A DNA stretch of 11,944 nt from Lachnospiraceae bacterium UBA7012 (GTDB lineage: Bacteria > Bacillota > Clostridia > Lachnospirales > Lachnospiraceae), in the NCBI GenBank assembly GCA_002449595.1, contig DJXE01000009.1, positions 2,906-14,849 on the forward strand. Reading direction: 5' to 3'. How positions within the stretch are numbered: the stretch's first letter is position 1; each line of letters starts with the position of its first letter. Shown here in pieces: positions 1 through 6,354 of the stretch. The notes beneath the pieces were generated by a model. It worked only from the letters and a program-made list of their open reading frames with translations, did not search any database and was not told the DNA's origin. The translations under genes and the position numbers were made by a program.

Positions 1-1534
1 ACCAGCCGCGCTCCCACATGGATCTCAGGATACTGCCGAGGGTGGGCATATGGTATGCAGGGAGCTCCATGACGAACGGAGCGGGATCGCCTGCGAACAT
101 TTTCGTCTTCTTCAGCATGATGCCGGAGATGATGATGGCCGCGACGCCGATGAAGTACGCGGAGGTCGAGACCAGCGCGCTGTGGTTCGGGAAGAACGCA
201 CCCGCGATCAGCGCGATGATGGGAAGCTTCGCGCCGCAGGGGATGAAGGTCGTCGTCATGATGGTCATGCGGCGGTCGCGCTCGTTCTCGATCGTCCTGG
301 AAGCCATGACGCCAGGGATGCCGCAGCCGGTGCCGATCATCATCGGGATGAAGGACTTGCCGGAGAGGCCGAACCTTCTGAAGATACGGTCCATGATGAA
401 CGCGATACGCGCCATGTAGCCGCAGCCCTCAAGGAATGCCAGGAAGAAGAACAGGACGAACATCTGGGGAACGAAGCCCAGGACCGCGCCGACACCGCCG
501 ACGATACCGTCAACGATCAGGCTGGTGAGCCAGGGTGCCACGCCGGCGCCTTCGAGCAGGCCGCCGATGCTGCCCTGCAGCCACTCGCCGACAAATACGT
601 CATTCGTCCAGTCCGTGACGATCGTGCCGACCGTCGTGACGGAGAAGTAGTAAACGATGAACATGACCAGCGCGAAGATCGGGAGCGCCAGCCATCGGTT
701 CGTCACGATGCGGTCGATCTTGTCCGATGTCGTGAGTTCGCCGGTCTTCTTTTTGCTGTAAGAACCCTTCAGGATGCCGCTGATGTAGGTGTAGCGGTCG
801 TTGGTGATCAGGGATTCCGCGTCGTCATCCAGTTCCTTCTCGGCGGAAGCGATGTCCTGTTCGATGTGTGCCTTGACGTCCGAAGACAGGTTCAGCTGCT
901 CAAGCACCTTCTCATCGCGCTCAAAGATCTTGACCGCGTACCAGTGCTGCTGCGCCGCCGGGAGCTTGCCTTCCGTCGCCTCTTCGATGTGCGCGATCGC
1001 GTGCTCGACGGGGCCGGAGAACTTGTGCTGCGGGACGGTCTTCGTGTTCTTCGCGGCGTCGATCACAGCCTTGGTGGCCTCTTCGATGCCGGTACCCTTC
1101 AGGGCGGAGATCTCCACGATCTTGCAGCCGAGTTCCTTTTCCAGCTTCTTCGTGTCGATCTGATCGCCGTTCTTGCGCACGACGTCCATCATGTTCAGCG
1201 CGATCACGACCGGGATGCCGAGCTCGACGAGCTGGGTCGTCAGGTACAGGTTGCGCTCCAGATTCGTCGCGTCAACGATGTTGAGGATCGCGTCCGGGAG
1301 CTCCTGGATCAGGTAGTTTCTCGCGACGACTTCTTCCAGTGTGTACGGGGAGAGCGAGTAGATGCCGGGAAGGTCCGTGATGATCACGTCGCTGTTTCCC
1401 TTCAGCTTGCCCTCTTTCTTCTCGACGGTGACGCCGGGCCAGTTGCCGACGTACTGGTTGGCGCCGGTCAACGCGTTGAACAGTGTGGATTTGCCGCAGT
1501 TCGGGTTGCCGGCCAGTGCAATTCTGATACTCAT
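1..1534 (-). CDS. feoB: Ferrous iron transport protein B (3' end beyond window)
   Basis: This is the inner-membrane Fe(II) transporter with an N-terminal GTPase. 511 codons are visible, and the frame stays open to the left edge, so the C-terminal part is missing (family members usually have 650-800 residues). The start is the ATG at 1532-1534, with GGAGG six bases upstream. The G-protein motifs are clear: G1 GNPNCGKST (residues 9-17), the switch I segment around GVTVEKK (34-40), G3 DLPG (54-57), G4 NMMD (114-117) and G5 SALKG (143-147). A helical GDI-like linker follows (about 165-265). Membrane segments begin at about residue 281, and the first Gate motif, GTGCGIPGVMASRT, lies at about 401-414. 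It is the last visible gene of an operon with two upstream feoA genes, separated from the nearer one by a 100-base gap that may hold its own promoter. The identification rests on motifs and domain order. Nothing looks broken. Confidence 0.97.
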   Translation of the reverse strand, partial: MSIRIALAGNPNCGKSTLFNALTGANQYVGNWPGVTVEKKEGKLKGNSDVIITDLPGIYSLSPYTLEEVVARNYLIQELPDAILNIVDATNLERNLYLTTQLVELGIPVVIALNMMDVVRKNGDQIDTKKLEKELGCKIVEISALKGTGIEEATKAVIDAAKNTKTVPQHKFSGPVEHAIAHIEEATEGKLPAAQQHWYAVKIFERDEKVLEQLNLSSDVKAHIEQDIASAEKELDDDAESLITNDRYTYISGILKGSYSKKKTGELTTSDKIDRIVTNRWLALPIFALVMFIVYYFSVTTVGTIVTDWTNDVFVGEWLQGSIGGLLEGAGVAPWLTSLIVDGIVGGVGAVLGFVPQMFVLFFFLAFLEGCGYMARIAFIMDRIFRRFGLSGKSFIPMMIGTGCGIPGVMASRTIENERDRRMTIMTTTFIPCGAKLPIIALIAGAFFPNHSALVSTSAYFIGVAAIIISGIMLKKTKMFAGDPAPFVMELPAYHMPTLGSILRSMWERGW

Positions 1535-1583
1535 TTGTTTCCTCCGTTCGGACTTCCTCACTGCTGTGCGGAAATCCCCCCTC

Positions 1584-1600
1584 ATAATAGTTTTGACTAA
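1584..1600 (-). promoter_or_regulatory. Possible internal feoB promoter with TTAGTCA element
   Basis: In the 100-base feoA-feoB gap, the minus strand carries TTAGTCAAAAC immediately followed by TATTAT (the -10-like box covers 1584-1589). Transcription would start near 1577, giving a leader of about 43 bases before the feoB ATG. No convincing -35 box is visible. The TTAGTCA heptamer (1594-1600) also occurs twice at the main feo promoter, which suggests a shared regulator. This is a pattern match only. Confidence 0.35.
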
Positions 1601-1634
1601 TTAAGTTTTATCACGCTAACTCGGCGGTAAAAAA

Positions 1635-1859
1635 TCAGTCCGCCAGCTGCACCATCTCGGCGTCCGCCTTCCTGACGGAGAGCTCATACCCGCGGATATT
1701 GATCTCCACCGGATCACCCAGCGGCGCGACCTTACGGACATAGATCTCACTGCCTTTCGTGATGCCCATATCCATGATGCGGCGCTTGACCGCGCCCTCG
1801 CCGCTCAGCTTCGCGACCTTCACGGTCTCGCCGACCTTAGCATCTCTTAGTGTTCTCAC
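1635..1859 (-). CDS. feoA: FeoA-domain protein, second copy
   Basis: This is a 74-residue FeoA protein, a small SH3-like cytoplasmic partner of FeoB thought to bind it and support Fe(II) uptake. The start is GTG at 1857-1859, chosen because AGGAGG lies at the correct distance upstream and because the FeoA fold begins right there. A longer upstream extension of the frame would read through the neighbouring gene out of frame and has no family resemblance. Recognisable FeoA features are KVGETVKVAKLSGEG near the N-terminus, the RRIMDMGITKGSEI core (residues about 26-39) and the PLGDPVEINIRGYELSVRK segment (46-64). It lies between another feoA (62-base gap) and feoB (100-base gap), all in the same direction. 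Confidence 0.93.
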   Translation of the reverse strand: MRTLRDAKVGETVKVAKLSGEGAVKRRIMDMGITKGSEIYVRKVAPLGDPVEINIRGYELSVRKADAEMVQLAD

Positions 1860-1921
1860 TTTCTTCCTCCTTAGCTGTTTCCTGTTACTGTGTAAATCCA
1901 ACCGGCAAAGCGGTGCGGAAA

Positions 1922-2134
1922 TCAGATATAGATCTTCTGTGCGAGCTGCGTGCTCAGCGCGACGCGCACATTCTTGACGTTGACGATCACGTTGCCTTCC
2001 GAGGCGCTGATCAGCGTCACTTTGGCTCCGGGCACGAAGCCCATGTCCTGCAGGTGCGCTCTCACTTCGTCGCTCCCGCTGACTCTTGTGATCCCGTACT
2101 CTTTTCCCGCGTCTCCAAGTGCTAAAGGCATCAT
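1922..2134 (-). CDS. feoA: FeoA-domain protein, first copy
   Basis: This is a small FeoA protein of 70 residues. It has the family core HLQDMGFVPGAKVTLISAS and a closing segment, NVIVNVKNVRVALSTQLAQ. Three ATG codons lie close together (2140, 2134 and 2131). I chose 2134 because AGGAG is eight bases upstream of it, whereas only two bases separate AGGAG from the ATG at 2140. It is the first gene of the feo operon, with a leader of about 45 bases downstream of a TATAAT box. It differs clearly in sequence from the second FeoA, so the two copies are not a recent duplication. Paired FeoA proteins ahead of FeoB are known in clostridia. Whether each copy has a separate role cannot be told from the sequence. 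Confidence 0.92.
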   Translation of the reverse strand: MMPLALGDAGKEYGITRVSGSDEVRAHLQDMGFVPGAKVTLISASEGNVIVNVKNVRVALSTQLAQKIYI

Positions 2135-2163
2135 ACGCATCTCTCCTCATCTCTCAGAATCGG

Positions 2164-2182
2164 TTAGAATAACCTAACCTAT
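2164..2182 (-). promoter_or_regulatory. DtxR/IdeR-like iron box at feoA transcription start
   Basis: The minus strand reads ATAGGTTAGGTTATTCTAA. Against the recalled IdeR/DtxR consensus TTAGGTTAGSCTAACCTAA it matches at about 15 of 19 positions, with the left half-site nearly perfect. An overlapping perfect short inverted repeat, GGTTA-gaa-TAACC, sits at 2162-2174. The box starts just downstream of the -10 hexamer (2186-2191), covering the expected start site, where a bound iron-loaded repressor would block transcription. The match is direct observation. The regulator and its iron dependence are inferred from the family and from the downstream feo genes. Confidence 0.6.
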
Positions 2183-2185
2183 TTC

Positions 2186-2191
2186 ATTATA
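2186..2191 (-). promoter_or_regulatory. feo operon promoter, -10 box
   Basis: There is a perfect TATAAT on the minus strand, about 52 bases upstream of the feoA start codon, in AT-rich surroundings that contrast with the GC-rich genes. No good -35 hexamer is found at 16-18 bases. That region is taken up instead by the repeat arm CGTGACTAAC, so the promoter may be intrinsically weak or activator-dependent. Confidence 0.6.
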
Positions 2192-2192
2192 A

Positions 2193-2256
2193 GTTAGTCA
2201 CGTTTAATATCTATGGGCAAAATAGACAAAATCTCAGTGAGTTTTTCGTGACTAAC
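2193..2256. repeat. Long-range inverted repeat upstream of the feo promoter
   Basis: The 10-base arms GTTAGTCACG (2193-2202) and CGTGACTAAC (2247-2256) are perfect inverted copies separated by 44 bases of AT-rich DNA. One arm touches the TATAAT box of the feo operon. The centre-to-centre distance is 54 bases, close to five helical turns, which would suit two bound dimers or a DNA loop. It may be a paired operator for a regulator other than the one binding the DtxR-like box. Confidence 0.55.
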
Positions 2257-2274
2257 TATTAAAATTAACCCCTG

Positions 2275-2323
2275 AGACGTGCGAAGTCCGCATCCGGAGG
2301 ATGCGGACTTCGTATGTCTTTTT
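2275..2323 (+). terminator. Strong hairpin terminator oriented on the plus strand
   Basis: A 21-base-pair stem (arms 2275-2295 and 2299-2319) closes on a 3-base loop, GGA, and runs into five T residues at 2319-2323. All 21 pairs form in the plus-strand transcript, two of them as G-U wobbles. On the minus strand those two become A-C mismatches, leaving an uninterrupted 14-pair stem with no T tract after it. Both flanking genes are on the minus strand, so the orientation is unexpected. Confidence 0.7.
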
Positions 2324-2341
2324 GCTGCGCACTTTATAAAA

Positions 2342-3169
2342 TCATTCTTTCATGATCGCCGACGCCAGTCCGTACTGCGCGCGGTACACCGGCCAGTCCT
2401 TCTCGATGAAGTGCCCCTCGATGCACTCGTTCGGCCACTTGAAGCCGCCGGGGGTCGGCTGCATCGTCGCCGTGCCTTCGCTCAGCTGCTTCGCGAGGAT
2501 GTAGTAGTCGCGGATATAGTCGTTGCTGATCGCGACGCCGTTGTGCGCGGGATAAATGCAGTCGAACTCGTCGGTGCGCTCCATGAGGCGCGCGGTGTCG
2601 CTGAGCATGTTCCCGATCGCTTCCTTCGTCGTGATCTCATCATTGCAGAAAAGGAGCACCTGGCTGGGATCGATCTGGTCGCCGGAGAACAGGATCCTGC
2701 GCTTCCGGTCGATCAGCATCAGCCCGCTCTTCGCGTGCGCCGTGACGCGGATCACCTCGAACTCATTGCCGCCGATGTCGATGACTTCGCCGTCCTCAAG
2801 GATGTGCCAGACGAAGTTCTCGCCGAGTTTGCTTTTCCATGACGCGTACTGCTCCGGATCCACGGTGATCTCGTAGTCGTGCTCCGCGCCTTCCCCGCAC
2901 CAGCACTCGTCCCACCAATAGATCTGGCCGGCGTGGTCGAGGTGCCCGTGCGTGAGGACGACCATGACCGGAAGGTCCGTGATCTCCTCCACGACCGCGC
3001 GCAGGTCGCCGTCCCACTCGTAGCCGGCGTCCAGCAGCAGCGCCTTCTCGTCGCCGATCAGCAGGTAGCAGAAGTTCTCCCACTGGTTCGTGAGGACGTA
3101 GAACCTGTCGTCCACCTTCCACTTGCCCCAGATCAGGCCGTCGGGTCTCATGTTCATTTCCTTGCTCAT
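2342..3169 (-). CDS. Metallo-beta-lactamase-fold metal-dependent hydrolase
   Basis: This is a full-length MBL-fold protein of 275 residues, predicted cytoplasmic with no signal peptide. The metal ligands of the fold are all present: the THGHLDHAG motif (His74, His76, Asp78, His79), His145 in VTAHAKSG, Asp164 in FSGDQ and His209 in YPAHNG. This is the pattern of binuclear hydrolases such as glyoxalase II-like and lactonase-like enzymes, and the substrate cannot be deduced. The start is the ATG at 3167-3169, with GGAGG eight bases upstream. It follows a Gfo/Idh/MocA dehydrogenase by 62 bases in the same direction, so the two are probably cotranscribed and could handle a related small metabolite. 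A weak promoter-like pair also sits in that gap. Cysteine- and tryptophan-rich residues at 85-95 are an insertion after the first metal motif. Confidence 0.88.
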   Translation of the reverse strand: MSKEMNMRPDGLIWGKWKVDDRFYVLTNQWENFCYLLIGDEKALLLDAGYEWDGDLRAVVEEITDLPVMVVLTHGHLDHAGQIYWWDECWCGEGAEHDYEITVDPEQYASWKSKLGENFVWHILEDGEVIDIGGNEFEVIRVTAHAKSGLMLIDRKRRILFSGDQIDPSQVLLFCNDEITTKEAIGNMLSDTARLMERTDEFDCIYPAHNGVAISNDYIRDYYILAKQLSEGTATMQPTPGGFKWPNECIEGHFIEKDWPVYRAQYGLASAIMKE

Positions 3170-3193
3170 TGGTATTTCCTCCGTAACGTTTGT

Positions 3194-3221
3194 TTTACAC
3201 TCTGGTTATTGGATAACACAA
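3194..3221 (-). promoter_or_regulatory. Weak possible promoter with small palindrome ahead of the MBL gene
   Basis: The minus strand has TTGTGT (3216-3221), a 16-base spacer and TGTAAA (3194-3199). The spacer contains the inverted repeat GTTAT-tgg-ATAAC (3205-3217), where a repressor could bind. Both hexamers match the consensus poorly. The whole stretch is AT-rich compared with its surroundings, which is the main reason to list it. Confidence 0.25.
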
Positions 3222-3231
3222 AAGCGCCGTC

Positions 3232-4362
3232 TCACAGCCCCGGGAAGAATTCCGGCACCGCGCAGTCGGTCGTCGTCTTCTCAAACGCGTGCGTCCCGCC
3301 GCTGCGGATCATGGACGTCAGGACGTCGAGGACGTGCACCGCGAGCTGCGCGTCGGCGTGACAGGGAACGCCCTTTTCCAGGGATGCTGCGATGTCGGCA
3401 GGACCGACGCCGCGGGAGTTCTCGGTGTAAGGGTTCGCCGGCGCGAGGATCTCCTCCTCGACCTTCTGCTCCCACCAGTCAGGATACAGCGCCGGATCGT
3501 TTTCGCCCGTGTACACCTTCACCGTGCCGCCGAAGTTGTTCGGATTCTCCAGGAGCATGACGCCCTTGGTCCCGTGCAGGATGAACGTGTTGCGGTCCAT
3601 GACGCCGGTGTCGGCATCCAGCGTAAACGTGCCCATCACGCCGCTCTTCATCTGAAGGAGCGCCGCGACCTCACTCTCGTTTGGCGTATCCATCTCCTGC
3701 CCGTATTCCTTCGCGAGCGGGTTGATGCAGACGTGCTTTTTGAACGGCGCCTTCACGATCGCGCAGACTTCGTCGACCGCGCCGAGCAGGCTCACGATCG
3801 CCGTCAGGTAGTAGACGCCGTAGTCGAGGCAGGTGCCGCCGCCCGGCATCCTGAGGAAGGAGTAGGCGCTCAGCATCAGCCAGTTATTTCTGCTCGCCGT
3901 CGCGGAAAAGGACGTAACCTCCCCGATCGCGCCTTCTTCCAGTGCCTTTTTTGCGCTCTGGAGCGCGGAACCGAGGAAGGTGTCCGGTGCGGAGGCGAGG
4001 TACAGCCCCTTTTCCTTCGCGAGGGCAAGAAGTTCCTTCGCCTTGTCGAGGTCGTCCGTGATGACCTTCTCCGTGTAGACGTGCTTCCCGTTCGTCAGCG
4101 CGGTTTTGATGATGTCATAGTGTGCCGGCACAGGCGTCAGATTGACGACGAGCTCGATCTCCGGATCCGCGAGAAGGTCCGGCGTCGTCATCGCGCGGAT
4201 GCCGTACTTGTCCGCCTGCTTCTGCGCGCTCTCGATCCTCGTCGCGGACACCGCCCGCACGTCGAGATAGTCGCTGAAGGTCGTCGTCATGTTGGTCAGG
4301 TAGATGGTGCTGATGTGTCCCGCACCGACGACGCCGACTTTTAATCTCCTGTGTTCTGCCAT
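3232..4362 (-). CDS. Gfo/Idh/MocA family NAD(P)-dependent oxidoreductase
   Basis: This is a 376-residue dehydrogenase of the family that oxidises or reduces sugars, inositols and related polyols with NAD(P). The N-terminal Rossmann domain shows KVGVVGAGHIS (residues 8-18). The cofactor-side motif is EKV (98-100), with the conserved lysine kept and the usual proline replaced by valine. The active-site segment GGGTCLDYGVYYL (174-186) is of the D-x-G-x-Y type seen in glucose-fructose oxidoreductase and dihydrodiol dehydrogenase relatives, not the D-x-G-x-H type. Length is typical. The ATG at 4360-4362 is preceded by AAGGAGG. It lies between yfbR (70-base gap) and the MBL-fold gene (62-base gap), all on the minus strand. 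The substrate is unknown, and no sugar transporter or kinase is nearby to suggest one. Confidence 0.92.
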   Translation of the reverse strand: MAEHRRLKVGVVGAGHISTIYLTNMTTTFSDYLDVRAVSATRIESAQKQADKYGIRAMTTPDLLADPEIELVVNLTPVPAHYDIIKTALTNGKHVYTEKVITDDLDKAKELLALAKEKGLYLASAPDTFLGSALQSAKKALEEGAIGEVTSFSATASRNNWLMLSAYSFLRMPGGGTCLDYGVYYLTAIVSLLGAVDEVCAIVKAPFKKHVCINPLAKEYGQEMDTPNESEVAALLQMKSGVMGTFTLDADTGVMDRNTFILHGTKGVMLLENPNNFGGTVKVYTGENDPALYPDWWEQKVEEEILAPANPYTENSRGVGPADIAASLEKGVPCHADAQLAVHVLDVLTSMIRSGGTHAFEKTTTDCAVPEFFPGL

Positions 4363-4432
4363 GCCGTCCTCCTTCTGCCCTGTGGGCTGTCAACCTGTTT
4401 GCCGCTTCGTCAGTATATTTCTACTCATCTGC

Positions 4433-5050
4433 TCATGACAGCTCATCCAGCGTGCTGCCGTACGGCGGCAGGAACTCACGCACGAAGTCGCGCACTTCCG
4501 GCAGTTCGTCGCACATCGCGTCGATGGAGCGCTGCGTCGACTCCTTCGCGGTGCGGAACTCTCCGTTGCCCGCGTTCTCTTCCTCAATGCACTTGATGAG
4601 GGCCGAGAGCTTATCCGCCGCCTTGACGAGCCGCAGCATGTAGCTCTGGTCTTTGTCTTTTGTCTCGTCCGCTTCCGGCATCAGGATCTCCCGGAATGCA
4701 GGCTGCAGGTCTTCCGGCAGCCGTCCCAGCAGGTGGTCCTGGGCTTCCGCTTCCACTGCTTTATAAGCGCTGCGCAGGCGGTCGCTCCCGTACTTCACCG
4801 GGGTCGGCATGTCGCCCGTGATGATCTCCGTCGCGTCGTGGTAGAGCGCGATGAGTGCCGCGCGCTCCCCGTTCAGGTTCTTTCCGTAGCGCACGTTTGC
4901 GATCGTGCAGAGTGCGTGCGCGATCATCGCGACTTCCAGCGAATGTTCGCTGAGGTTCTCCGGCCGGGAGGCCCGCATCAGTGCCCAGCGCTCGATGTAT
5001 TTCATGCGTGACACTGCAGCAAAAAACGTGTAACTCTGTTCCTTATCCAT
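4433..5050 (-). CDS. yfbR: 5'-deoxynucleotidase YfbR (HD-domain phosphohydrolase)
   Basis: This cytoplasmic HD-domain enzyme removes phosphate from deoxynucleoside 5'-monophosphates in nucleotide turnover. It has 205 residues (E. coli YfbR has 199) and closely resembles the E. coli protein as recalled. The residues known from that enzyme are all present at a constant offset: RW (21-22), His36 in NLSEHSLEVAM, His71-Asp72 in LYHDATE, Glu75, Asp80 in TGDMPTPVKY and Asp146 in KAADKL. I start it at the ATG at 5048-5050, which has AAGGAT eight bases upstream. A TTG two codons earlier is also possible but is too close to the ribosome site. It follows the DUF362 gene by 75 bases and precedes the Gfo/Idh dehydrogenase by 70 bases. 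This is a well-supported call. Confidence 0.93.
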   Translation of the reverse strand: MDKEQSYTFFAAVSRMKYIERWALMRASRPENLSEHSLEVAMIAHALCTIANVRYGKNLNGERAALIALYHDATEIITGDMPTPVKYGSDRLRSAYKAVEAEAQDHLLGRLPEDLQPAFREILMPEADETKDKDQSYMLRLVKAADKLSALIKCIEEENAGNGEFRTAKESTQRSIDAMCDELPEVRDFVREFLPPYGSTLDELS

Positions 5051-5125
5051 TTTCAAATATCCTTTGATCCCGCCTGAAAGCCTGTCCCACGCCGGAAAGC
5101 ACAGGTGACCATGCCCTGGATTCGC

Positions 5126-6277
5126 TCAGGCAGAATGCTCCTCAATATATTTCTTTAATTCCCCGTAGATCTTCTCCGTGTCCGGCGGGCAGCCCATGAC
5201 GCAGAAGTCGTAGTCCTTCGTGCACCGGCCGATCCCCAGAGTGCCTCTTCTTCCCTGATGTCCCTGCCCGATCGCGATCTTCTCCGGGAGTTTCTCCAGC
5301 AGCCCTTCTTCCTCGAGCTGCATCAGCGCCGGCACGAGATTCGCGTAGCACGCGCTGCAGGAATCCGCCTCGTCGACAGCGTACTTCACAGAGAGTACCT
5401 TGTGCTCCCGCGGCCGTTCGTCGTCCTCGTAGACTCCCGTGCTCTCCTCCCTGCTGCCGCCGAGATGCACGATCTCCAGCGCGTCCAGATCCGCCGTCCC
5501 GGTCCCGAGCTGCTCCGCAAGGCGGATGTAAGGCACGTCATCCGCGGTGTAGCCGATGATGCGGCAGGCGTAGCTGTCCGTGAGCACCGGGTCCAGCGCC
5601 GCCATGATGCAGTTGCGAACAACAGGGTTCCCGCCTTCCTCGAAATCGTAGTCCCCGCAGATGTGGTCGACGACGATGAAGTCCGGCTTCAGCACGGTCG
5701 AGAGGTGCGCGATCGGCTTGTGCAGCCCCATCTGGTGGAAGCGGCGCTTTTCCGTATTCGGAAGAAGCCCCTTCATGTTCTTTAACGCGCAGGTGACCCT
5801 CGTCTGGCAGTGCCCCTTCAGCACCGGCACGTTGATCAGGAAGTCAAACGTGTCCGCGATATCCGTAATATTCAGCTTCATCCCCGCGGCATCGACCTCG
5901 TGCGACTTCTCCTTCTGCGCGTCGACAAACGGCACGCCGTACTTCTCGCACAGCGAGCGGTAGCCGCAGTACTCATATGCCTCCGAAGTGCGGTCGCCGA
6001 CCCACGAGCCCTCCGCGATCACAATATCGCTGTATCCTCTGCCCTGCAGGTATTCGATGATCCCCTCGAGGATCTCCGTGTGCGTCGTCGCGCCGAAGGA
6101 CGACGGCGTGGGACAGACCAGGTTCGGCTTGATCCCGATCCGGATGCTGCCCGGATCTGTGCCCGCACCTGTTTTCCCGCGGATGAGCGCCTCGAGGTCC
6201 GTCTCCTTCAGGAGCTTCAGCGTCATCTCGCGGAACGCGGTCCCGTATATCTTCCATATCTGATTGGATTGAATCAT
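5126..6277 (-). CDS. DUF362 domain-containing protein
   Basis: This is a 383-residue protein of the DUF362 family, whose biochemical role is not firmly established; some members carry iron-sulfur clusters. Typical features are IGIKPNLVCPTP (residues 48-59), the central PVLKGHCQTRVTCALKNMKG segment (151-170) and the acidic DHICGDYDFEEGG segment (204-216). The C-terminal region holds five cysteines: a CSAC pair (307, 310) and C-x6-C-x3-C (352, 359, 363) following an IGQG/GIG glycine-rich stretch. This spacing could bind an Fe-S cluster or another metal. The ATG at 6275-6277 is chosen because AGGAGA is six bases upstream; an in-frame extension to 6343 lacks a ribosome site and would run through the promoter. 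It is the first of four co-oriented genes and diverges from the bicupin gene. No transmembrane segment is seen. Confidence 0.85.
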   Translation of the reverse strand: MIQSNQIWKIYGTAFREMTLKLLKETDLEALIRGKTGAGTDPGSIRIGIKPNLVCPTPSSFGATTHTEILEGIIEYLQGRGYSDIVIAEGSWVGDRTSEAYEYCGYRSLCEKYGVPFVDAQKEKSHEVDAAGMKLNITDIADTFDFLINVPVLKGHCQTRVTCALKNMKGLLPNTEKRRFHQMGLHKPIAHLSTVLKPDFIVVDHICGDYDFEEGGNPVVRNCIMAALDPVLTDSYACRIIGYTADDVPYIRLAEQLGTGTADLDALEIVHLGGSREESTGVYEDDERPREHKVLSVKYAVDEADSCSACYANLVPALMQLEEEGLLEKLPEKIAIGQGHQGRRGTLGIGRCTKDYDFCVMGCPPDTEKIYGELKKYIEEHSA

Positions 6278-6309
6278 CTGGATTCTCCTGTGTTTAAGCC
6301 TTTCTATCA

Positions 6310-6318
6310 AGTATATCA
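6310..6318 (-). promoter_or_regulatory. Extended -10 promoter for the DUF362 gene
   Basis: The minus strand reads TGATATACT, an extended -10 (TGn followed by TATACT), about 33 bases ahead of the start codon. That would give a leader of roughly 25 bases containing the ribosome site. No clear -35 is present at 17 bases, which is tolerated in extended -10 promoters. It probably drives the four-gene minus-strand run. Confidence 0.45.
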
Positions 6319-6324
6319 AACTCC

Positions 6325-6354
6325 TTGTCCACGGGCACGGCAAAACGCTATACT
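6325..6354 (+). promoter_or_regulatory. Promoter for the bicupin gene
   Basis: TTGTCC (6325-6330) and TATACT (6349-6354) are separated by 18 bases on the plus strand. A perfect TATAAT overlaps the -10 by one base (6354-6359) but has no matching -35. Transcription would begin near 6361, leaving a leader of about 98 bases. The box is only 10-15 bases from the divergent DUF362 promoter, so the two could share an operator. Confidence 0.5.

Noticed and set aside
50..1600. A 516-codon open frame on the plus strand opposite feoB
   Set aside because: Its translation is rich in Arg, Asp, Ala and His with no recognisable domain, and the opposite strand encodes a clear FeoB. It is an antisense by-product of GC-rich codon usage.
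1860..2150. Extended upstream start that would make the second FeoA 171 residues long
   Set aside because: The extra 97 residues overlap the first feoA in another frame and are Arg-rich with no family resemblance. The GTG at 1859 has an excellent ribosome site.
2342..3169. True beta-lactamase (antibiotic resistance) assignment for the MBL-fold gene
   Set aside because: There is no signal peptide, and the ligand context (HAKSG, FSGDQ, YPAHNG) resembles general metabolic hydrolases of the superfamily, not class B beta-lactamases.
3289..4344. A 351-codon open frame on the plus strand opposite the Gfo/Idh/MocA gene
   Set aside because: It is Arg/Val-rich with no domain and no ribosome site, while the minus strand has all the family motifs.
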